Assembly: GCA_022316685.1 (NCBI GenBank)
Contig: JAKJHU010000829.1
Location: forward strand, 51,517-115,516
Origin: Progne subis subis
Taxonomy: Eukaryota; Chordata; Aves; Passeriformes; Hirundinidae
Reading direction: 5' to 3'
DNA: 64,000 nt
This document shows positions 57,111 through 64,000 of the stretch, in pieces (within the stretch, counting starts at the first letter, position 1; every line of letters begins with the position of its first letter). A program made the translations under genes and the position numbers. The notes below the pieces were generated by a model. The model worked only from the letters and a program-made list of their open reading frames with translations, did no database searches and was not told the origin of the DNA.

Positions 57111-58348
57111 TCCCCACTGGCTTTTTCTCTCACTCAGAGAAGGGTTAGTGCTTTGCAAGTTTCATCTGTGCAAGGAAAGCATTAACAGCCTGCAGAAGGC
57201 ATGATGAATCTTCTGGGCAGTGGCCATAGGTGGTAAAATCAGGCCACACTGCGGGGCCACTCTACATAGCTGCAGAGCCGCCCCTGGTCTCTGCATGATG
57301 GCTCATGTGGCCGGGAGAAGGGCCTGGCAAGAGGTCTTGGTAACAGTGGGGAGGAGGACAGCTAAGATTTTACAGCAGCATGCCTGTGACTGGAGTTCCC
57401 CCCCTTCCTCTGCCCAGTGGCTTCTAGGGGGGGCCTGGACTGGCCCTGCTAGGCCTCCTGGGCTGCGATGCAGGTGCAGCTTTTAGCGGTAAAGTTTTAA
57501 CAGCCGCTGGAGGCCTGATCTGGCCGGGCTGGGGTCTCTTCTTTTCCCCTCCCTCTGCCCGGCAGTCATCGGGCCTGACCTGGGGCCTGGCGGGCTCCCT
57601 GGGAAGAGGCCTGGCCCGGGGCAAGGCCTGGCCAGCTTGGCTCCTGTTTCCCAGGCAGGAAGGAAAACAGATTTTTCCTGGGAGTTCTTTGATTTTTAAC
57701 CTATGTTTTCACAGAGGCATATCATCTTTCTAGTGGCTACACCAAATGTCAATATTCAAACCTAGTCATTGATTGGTTTTGTTATAACTTCCTTGAAAAA
57801 AAATCACTTCCATGCTAAACTAGCACAGTAGGACTTCACCCCATGGAAAAGACCTATGCTGGAGCAGTTTGTGAAGAACTGCAGCCTATGGGAAGGATCC
57901 ATGTTCAACAAGGTCATGAAGGACTGTCTCCCATGGGTGACACCCCATACTGGAGCAGGAGAAGAGCATGAGGAAGAAGGAGAGGCAGAGACAAAGTGTT
58001 ATGAACTGACTACAACCCCCATTTTTTGTTGCCCTGGGCCACTTGGGGGTAGGATGTAGAAGAGTTGAGAGTTAAGTTGTTCCTGGAAAGAAGTGAGGGT
58101 TGGAGCAAATTTTTTTTAGATTTGTTCTTATATCTCACTCTCCAACTCTGATTGGCAATAAATTCAATTAATTTCCCCAAGTTGACTCTGTTTTGCCTGT
58201 GACGGCAATTGCTGAGTGATGTCCCGTCCTTATCTTGACCAATGAGCATTTCTTCATATTTTTCTCTGCTGTTCTGTTGAAAAGGGAGAGTGATAGAGCA
58301 GCTTAGTGAACACCTGGCAGTCACCCAAGGTCAAGCCAACACAAGACT

Positions 58349-58559
58349 TCATCTACTTTTTCCTTATGAGGGAGGCTGTATCAGATATGCACAAAATCAC
58401 CCATGTTATGTCATCTAACCTGGATCCTTAAGTTCTCAACTGGGTTATCATCCATCCCTAGGCAAAGCTCTGTGCATTGCAGCTCCTCTTTCATATAGAG
58501 CACCTTCTTGACTTGTTTCCCCTAAAGGTTCTGTGTCTGTCCATTGCAGCACTCCAGAG
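58349..58559. other. Intron sequence, probably CR1-derived
   Basis: About 200 bp after the outer LTR without clear motifs. It may be the rest of the CR1 cut by the nest. Confidence 0.35.
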
Positions 58560-59200
58560 AATCCCATAGTTATAGTTGCACGAAGTCTAGTTGGAGGCTA
58601 GTAAATAGCAGTGTTCCCCAGAGGTCAGTACTGGGTTCAACACTGTTCAATGTCTTTATTGGTGATTTGGATGACAGGGCAGAGCATACCCTCTGCAAGT
58701 TTGCTGATGACACAAAAATCTGAAGAGTGGTTGATGCATCACAAGGTTGTGCTGCTATCCAGAGGGACGTCGACAGAATGGAGAAATGGGCTGATGGGAA
58801 CCTCATACAGTTCGATGAGGGGACGTGCCAAGTCCTGCCCCTGGGGAGGAACAATCTCCTGTGCCAGTACATGCCAAGGGGGCCAACCAACTGGAAAGCA
58901 GCTTTGCAGAAAAGGACCAGTGGGTCCTGGTGGACACCAAGTTGAACATGAGCCAGCAGAGTGCCCTTGCTGCAAAGAGGGCTAATGGTATCCTCGGCTA
59001 TATTAGACAAAGTGGTGCCAGTAGGTCCAGATAGGTGATCCTTCCCCTTTATTCAGCACCATTTGAGTGCTGTATACCTGGAGTCCTGTATCTAGTTTTG
59101 GTCTCCCCAGCACAAGAGTGACATGGACATACTGGAGAGAGTCCAATGAAGGGCCATGAATTGGCACTGCTTAACTGTCCTCAAGGTGAAAAAAAAAATT
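58560..59200 (+). mobile_element. CR1 LINE RT fragment
   Basis: Frames read the RT palm of a diverged CR1: [18 protein letters not shown] near 58630, FADDTKI near 58700, then RDVDRMEKWADGNLIQFDEG near 58765, and a tail QQSALAAKRANGILGYIRQS near 58955. Confidence 0.8.
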
Positions 59201-59490
59201 CTCCTATCAAGTCAGGATCCCTCTTTTTTCAGTTTATGCCATGTTTATCACCCTCCTGCCATGCATCATTGTGAAGAGGCTGAGTCTGTTCTTGATACCA
59301 TGTAGGTATTGAAAGGTTTCTATTAGGTCTCCCCTAAACTTTCTCTTTTTCAGGCTGAAAAGCCTAGTTCCCTCAGCCTCTCCTCATAAGATATGTGCTC
59401 CAGTTCCCTGACCATGTCAATGTCCCTCTACTGAACTTGCTACAGTTTATCAACATCCTTCTTGTAATGATAGGGATCCAAACCTAAACT
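59201..59490 (-). mobile_element. CR1 LINE fragment
   Basis: Reversed CR1 C-terminal text (CTCAGCCTCTCCTCATAAGA, and CTTCTTGTAATGATAGGGAT on +). It lies head to head with the plus-strand fragment before it. Confidence 0.65.
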
Positions 59491-59618
59491 GCATAAGTCT
59501 CTGAGCAAATAAATGCAGTAGTTCTCAATGTGGAATATTTAAATACTGAAGATGTAAAAGGTTTCAAGAGATGCAGCTTGCTATCCTTTTAATTTTATTT
59601 TTATTCTTTATTGTTTAG

Positions 59619-59716
59619 GTGCCTTGACTCAAGCCATTCGCAATTTTGCAAAAAGCCTTGAAGGCTGGCTTTCCAGTGCCATGAACAATATTCCACAGAG
59701 AATGATACAAAGCAAG
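59619..59716 (+). CDS. RFX3: RFX3 exon E
   Basis: Acceptor TTATTGTTTAG, donor GTAAAC. It begins with the two bases that complete a Ser codon from exon D, then reads ALTQAIRNFAKSLEGWL, AMNNIPQRMIQ and K, 32 full codons, phase 0. ALTQAIRNFAKSLEGWL is a hallmark of RFX1-3, at the border of the dimerisation region. MNNIPQRMIQ is RFX3-like. The join with exon D across a 26-kb intron keeps the frame, which suggests that the nested insertions have not broken the gene. Confidence 0.92.
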
Positions 59717-60028
59717 GTAAACAAAGTTGACTGCAGTTTTCTTCTCTTTCTGCAATTGTACACTAGATGTCATTCAAGATCTAAAAATAGTAGCATTTTA
59801 ACTTTTATGCTAAATGTCATATTTAGGTTGAACTTCAAACGTACCATGGGGTTGGAAATAACTTTGTTTTGCCAAAAAAATGATAGGATAAACTCTATTT
59901 GTTCCATTATATGTGAATTGCAATATCTGAGGGCTCATAAATTAATACAGTAATATTAGAAATAAAATAGACAAACCAGATGATTGGTTGATAATACAAT
60001 GTGTTAATATAAATGGATTTCTTCATAG

Positions 60029-60178
60029 GTTGCCACTGTAAGTGCCTTTGCCCAGACTTTGAGAAGATACACATCTCTCAATCACCTGGCTCAGGCAGCT
60101 CGGGCTGTGCTTCAGAACACTTCTCAGATCAACCAGATGCTCAGTGATCTCAACCGTGTGGATTTTGCCAATGTACAG
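60029..60178 (+). CDS. RFX3: RFX3 exon F
   Basis: Acceptor CTTCATAG, donor GTACCT. Exactly 50 codons: VATVSAFAQTLRRY, TSLNHLAQAARAVLQNT, SQINQMLSDLNRVDFANVQ, in phase 0 on both sides. This is the most conserved block of the dimerisation domain in RFX1-3 and here differs from RFX3 as I recall it by one residue (Thr at position 3). The next exon was not found before 64000, so the gene continues beyond the window. Confidence 0.94.
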
Positions 60179-61373
60179 GTACCTTTAGCTTTAAAACTCA
60201 GACTTAAAAAAAAAAAAAATATTCCCACACATTTTTTTTTAATTTTTATTGTTAGTTCTTATTCTATCAAGAAAGCAAAGTGGGAGCATTTATCTGTTCT
60301 ATATATATATACAGTGATTCAGTCAAAACTTTCCAGCTTCTGCTTTGGCCATAAGAAAAATAGAACCTCAGAAACATTATCTATTTCCATTTTCTCTGAA
60401 GGCTTCTTATCCTTCAGACCATGCATTCTGCCAGTTTTTATTTAATGCAGATGAAAGTGTAGACTACATGTGTTCTTAGAATGAACAGCATGAACAATAA
60501 CTGGAGATGAAATCTTGGATAGCATAGCTTCTGATCTTTCATTAAAAGCTATTGATCATAGAGCACTATTTCTAGTACAGATGGTTTAATTATTTTTAAT
60601 ATGTTTCATATTTTAATTTAAAATACAATATAATTAGTATACTTTCTTTAATTGTTTGTGTTTACATTTCAAACCTTTCCTAAGTAAATGGTTAGAACTA
60701 ATTTCCAGTTATCTGTAAAACATCAATTTATTATTTTTCATTTGTTTTAGAAAAAGGTTTCCCTTTTATCTCTTTCTTCTCCTTAGAAGAAACAAGTTTT
60801 TTTTTTTCCTGTTGCTCAACTAACTTACATAGGCCACATTACTGGTAGTCATACATTTGTCTTCTTTCATAAACAAACATTTTAAACATTTTAACTTAAA
60901 AGAAATTCAGAAGTTCACTAGCACAGTTGAATTCTTTTTGTTTGTTGCAAAGATCTTTGAATAAATAACATTTAACACAATATAGTTATATTGCATAATA
61001 GTGAGTAAACTACCTAAAATTTAGTATGTAACCAAATATATGGTATATTAAAAATTGTCCTGTGGTAAGATATAGAGTCTATGAAAGTTGAGATGTTAAC
61101 TTGGCATGTGATAGCTAGAGTTTAAGAATATAATCTTTGTTAAATCAATACTGGTTTTCTCAAATTCCATTTAACAGAAGTATCCATATTGGTCTTAATA
61201 AAACTTAAAAATGTAATATAATCATATTATATGATAATACTGTGAATTCCTCTTCATTTAATATAGACTGTGTTTGTCCAAATGTGTGTTATTTATACTA
61301 CTCATTAGGCAATGTGTAATATATTGCAGACTGTGGATAAATGCAACAATCCTTTTTTGCCTATAAAAGAAAA
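60179..61373 (+). other. RFX3 intron after exon F, unique part
   Basis: AT-rich DNA with poly(A)/poly(T) runs and a short (AT)n near 60300. No exon or repeat recognised. Confidence 0.55.
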
Positions 61374-61379
61374 CCCTTT

Positions 61380-61772
61380 TGTCGCCGAGACACACAAAGA
61401 AGTCACACGCAGACAAGGTATCTTTGCAATGCAGAGGCTCTTCCAGCTCCTCCCGAGAGAGCGGAGAGAGCAGGAAGACTGCCTCTTTGTTTATTCTTTA
61501 CTTTTTTATACATTTGTGGATCTGGCAGAAGATTGGCTTTTTGGGTTTCCACCCCTCAGCCTCAGTGGCCAGACCCACTGTCAGTTACAGTTGTTTTTCA
61601 GGTTAGAAATATGCAAACAAAGGACAGAGAATGAGAAACAAAGGGTTTGTTTATGTTACAACTATGGGAAAGGTAGAAAACTGCTCCTAATATTGTACAG
61701 TAACCAAAAGATCTGACTCCATTATGAATTTCAAGAAGGCTAATAAGAAAGCTCAGAAAAACCAGGGTAGCA
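61380..61772 (-). mobile_element. Solo LTR, TSD CCCTTT/CTCTTT
   Basis: 393 bp from TGTCGCCGAGACACAC to ACCAGGGTAGCA, with 6-bp flanks 61374-61379 and 61773-61778 that differ at one base. It is about the same sequence as 55176-55578 and keeps the TG start lost there. Confidence 0.83.
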
Positions 61773-61830
61773 CTCTTTTAATGTGAAGTGATTAAAAAAT
61801 GTAGCAAATTTTATTTGATCTTAAGTCCTT

Positions 61831-62265
61831 TGTCGTAGTTTAGGAATGGTATTCCCCAATTTAGTGTTCCCACTGAAACACCCCAGACCGTGGGCCACTG
61901 GCTCACTCCTCCCCTCCCTGTCAGGATGGAGAGGAGAATTGGAAGTACTAAAGGTAAAAAACATGGGTTGAGATAAGAACAACTTACTAGAAACAGCGAT
62001 GAGATAAGAAAACAAACAGTAACAGCAGCAATATTAATACCAAAAGTGTATAAGAGAGGTGAACAATTCACATGGAAATGTTCACCACTACACCAAATAG
62101 AGCCCAACAATACTCAACCTCTGCCACGCTACCCCAACCTGGAAGGGACCCCTTTCCCCATTCCTAGAAAATTACATGAGATAGTATACAATAACTTTCA
62201 GGTCCTAGACATGCCCCCTATTGGCTAGAGCAAAAATTAACCATGTCCTGGACAGAACTAGGACA
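61831..62265 (-). repeat. ERV-D 3' LTR
   Basis: 435 bp, TGTCGTAGTTTAGGAATGG to CAGAACTAGGACA. It is followed by a viral-strand purine-rich tract (complement of ACATCCACCCCTATACCTTC), so it is a 3' LTR, not a solo LTR. Confidence 0.75.
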
Positions 62266-62327
62266 ACATCCACCCCTATACCTTCCAGCTATATACATAT
62301 ATATATAAACACGTAGTGGTTTCACAG

Positions 62328-62384
62328 CACAAACAGAACAGACGACTGGGGATACAAGCATCATAAAGTCACCCTAGGACAATG
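62328..62384 (-). repeat. 57-bp remnant of an ERV-B-type LTR end inside ERV-D
   Basis: CAGCACAAACAGAACAGACG, then ACTGGGGATACAAGCATCAT and AAAGTCACCCTAGGACA equal the last bases of the ERV-B LTRs. It sits about 60 bp inside the different LTR of ERV-D. Confidence 0.8.
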
Positions 62385-62724
62385 CATATATACACAATCA
62401 CAGGCATAATTACCATAGTCAACGGCCATCCCTCCAAGATGTTTGTTGAGTTAATTTAGTCCATAACTGTGGGTTCTATCCATCCTAGCTGTCTTCCAGG
62501 GCAGGAGAGCTGGTGTGCTGTTGGCTGGTTGCAAACTGCATCAGGAGCTCATGACTGGTGTATCCGGAGCACTCCATCCTCATTGTCCATGGTAGTTATG
62601 TCATACAGTGGCAGCGTCATTTAGCAACTAGTATTATACAATTCAACACTGCAGACTGTTCTCACCCAACAATCAAATCCCCTTGAGGTACAACTTGCCT
62701 TGATCCACCTTGTCCTTCAATAAC

Positions 62725-63810
62725 TTCTGCAACTCACCATGTAGGACTCCATATGGCAGCTTTCTATTTTCAATGGATCCTTACAATGTAGCAGGAACTG
62801 TCAGTGAAGAGAGCATATCACTTTTCATTTCCATCACTGATTATATAGTGGATTATATGCCTCCTCAGCATGTGTCACCTCCTCCTCCTCCAACAGTCCA
62901 AAATTGTCACCATCAGGCCAGTTCATGATGACTTTCAAGACCCCTGGGCAATTGGGGTTTCCTATTCAAGCTCACTGTGTGATCAGTGCAACCCACTTAC
63001 TCCACATAGCATCAGTGGCCTGATGTGTTGAAGGGACTTTCCTTTGAACATCCAGCCCAGCAGTGGCAATCAAGGTGACAGGAGGAGCTGTGCTTCAGTG
63101 CCAATCACTTCTGAAGCAGCTCAAAGCCCCTCATAAACTGCCAGTATCTCTTTTTCAGTTGGGGTGTAACAGGCCATAGATCCTTTGTATCCCTGACTCC
63201 AAAAACCTGGAGGTCGACCTCGAGTCCACCCTGGTGCTTTCTGACAGAGGCTCCAGGAAGGATCATTCTCCCTGGCTGTGGTGTAGACCCCATTTTTACA
63301 TCCTGTCCTATCCTGATTGGTCCAAGGGCTACTGCATGAACTGTCTCCTGTTCAAAAGCTTGTTGTTCAGGACCCCACTTAAAATTGTTCTTCTTCCATG
63401 TCACTTGATAGAGAGGATTTACAATCTTACTGTAATCTGGAATATGCATCCTCCAAAAATTCACAGCACATAGGAAAGCCTGTGTTTCCTTCTCACTGGT
63501 CAGTGGGAAAATAGCTGCTATTTTGTTGACCATATTCCTTGGAATCTGATGACATTTATCTTGCCATTTTATTCCTAAAAACCAAAATTCCTGCGCAGGT
63601 CCCTTGACCTTACTGTGTTTTATGGCAAAACTGGCCTTCAGGAGGATTTGGATTATCTTCTCCCCTTTCTCAAAAACTTCCTCTGTTGTGTTGCCCCACA
63701 GGATGATGTCATCAATGTATTATAAGTGCTTTGGAGCCTCACCCTTTTCCAGTGCAGTCTAGATCAGTCCATGGCAAATAGTGGGGCTGTGTTTCCACCC
63801 CTGGGGCAAT
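62725..63810 (-). pseudogene. pol: ERV-D pol (RT and RNase H part, broken)
   Basis: On the minus strand, RT with YIDDII near 63715 (preceded by an in-frame stop), then the thumb/connection (63533-63105), which reads as class III pol: FPLTSEKETQAFLCAVNFWR, HIPDYSKIVNPLYQVTWKK, WGPEQQAFEQ, HAVALGPIR. RNase H-like text follows down to 62725. Integrase is missing. The surviving frame made it possible to identify ERV-B. Confidence 0.8.
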
Positions 63811-63811
63811 G

Positions 63812-64000
63812 TTGTGAATGAGTGTTTTAAGTTCACTTAAAGAATCACCAGCAAAGGTTTAATATAAAAAGCCACATCATGACAAAGTTCATTGGCAAGG
63901 TTCATTCTATTATTTACTAGATGGTTAAAACACACAGAGAAAAAGTAAAAAAAAATCCAAAACGAGTCAATCCAAACCAAAATAAACACAAAACTATCTA
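63812..64000. other. Unassigned end of window, perhaps a further LTR
   Basis: Starts TGTTGTGAATGAGTGTTTTA at the point where class III pol homology ends abruptly, and turns A-rich (AAAAAGTAAAAAAAAATCC). Too short to classify. Confidence 0.35.

Larger units (their letters stand above)
44376..57827. mobile_element. Second-level LTR, TSD GTAGC/GTAGG
   Basis: The pieces 44376-44861, 45418-45816 and 57111-57827 read as one LTR of about 1.6 kb once the younger insertions are removed. It starts TGTAGTGGTTTCACATTC and ends AAACTAGCACA, with roughly complementary ends (TGTAGTGGTTT against TGTGCTAGTTT). The flanks GTAGC (44371-44375) and GTAGG (57828-57832) are a 5-bp duplication with one mismatch. 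The GC-rich part near 57230-57660 belongs to it. The piece order was inferred from the TSDs of the inner elements. Confidence 0.7.
43863..58343 (+). mobile_element. Outer solo LTR of the nest (class III type), TSD AGACC/AGACT
   Basis: Two halves, 43863-44375 and 57833-58343, of one LTR of the 4178 family in plus orientation. It starts TGTATTGGCTTTACATGG and ends GTCAAGCCAACACA, with the 5-bp flanks AGACC (43858-43862) and AGACT (58344-58348). AATAAA is on the + strand near 58160 (GGCAATAAATTC). The CAGCCCATGG units and the text on both sides of the break line up with 4178-5199. Everything between the halves is later insertion, so this span is 14.5 kb although the LTR itself is about 1 kb. Confidence 0.8.
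61831..64000 (-). mobile_element. Provirus ERV-D: class III (ERVL-like), 3' part, cut by the window end
   Basis: 3' LTR, a short 3' non-coding part and pol in minus orientation. It aligns with ERV-B but lacks about 1.15 kb that includes the integrase (junction near 62705-62725). It contains a stray 57-bp LTR end (62328-62384) of ERV-B type. From about 63812 the alignment with ERV-B breaks off at TGTTGTGAATGAGTG, possibly the start of another LTR. Confidence 0.75.

Noticed and set aside
61312..61716. 134-codon plus-strand ORF repeated at 55063-55440
   Set aside because: Both lie over copies of the same solo LTR on its antisense strand.
1..64000. CRISPR arrays, bacterial operons, defence islands, tRNA or rRNA genes
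   Set aside because: None seen. Regular repeats here are minisatellites or LTR arrays, and tRNA-like text is limited to retroviral primer sites.

Overview
This window is vertebrate DNA and most likely comes from a songbird. There are no bacterial operons. The only host gene is an intron-split transcription-factor gene on the + strand, and almost everything else is bird-type retroelement: CR1 LINE fragments, class I and class III (ERVL-type) endogenous retroviruses, and solo LTRs. The host gene is RFX3. Six consecutive exons (19571-19692, 31939-32051, 32849-32964, 33458-33612, 59619-59716, 60029-60178) join in frame over 251 codons with usable splice sites. They cover the part of the protein after the DNA-binding domain. 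RFX3 is Z-linked in birds as far as I recall. The very high provirus load and several replacements in a conserved region make a W-chromosome copy (gametolog) a reasonable hypothesis, but this is inference.

Layout. 1-5450: a broken LTR and CR1 pieces, one split by a solo LTR with the 5-bp target-site duplication (TSD) GCCAT. 6249-18320: a 5-bp-TSD solo LTR (CTTGT) carrying a 10.7-kb gammaretrovirus-like provirus, ERV-A (7098-17756, minus strand, TSD ATTG). ERV-A has an initiator-Met tRNA primer site, a UAG-separated gag-pol, a gamma-type env, and an intact Cys-rich ORF between pol and env that I cannot assign. 19571-31938: RFX3 intron of 12.2 kb holding a plus-strand CR1, which is itself split by a solo LTR and by a 7-kb class III provirus, ERV-B (22659-29653, TSD GATGG). 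ERV-B shows a strong one-strand C-to-T excess. 33613-59618: a 26-kb intron holding many CR1 pieces and one nested insertion of 14.5 kb (43863-58343). In that nest a solo LTR was split by a second LTR, which was split by a third LTR and by provirus ERV-C (45817-57110, minus strand, TSD TCCC, tRNA-Arg primer site), and ERV-C was in turn hit by three more solo LTRs. 61374-64000: another solo LTR and the 3' part of a second class III provirus, ERV-D, which runs off the window.

All gag, pol and env genes carry stops or frameshifts, and some have lost catalytic residues, so these are old, defective copies. The six RFX3 exons are open, with their splice sites intact. Coordinates, TSDs and motifs were read by eye from the sequence. 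Family assignments rest on recognised protein motifs and on general knowledge of bird repeats, not on database searches.
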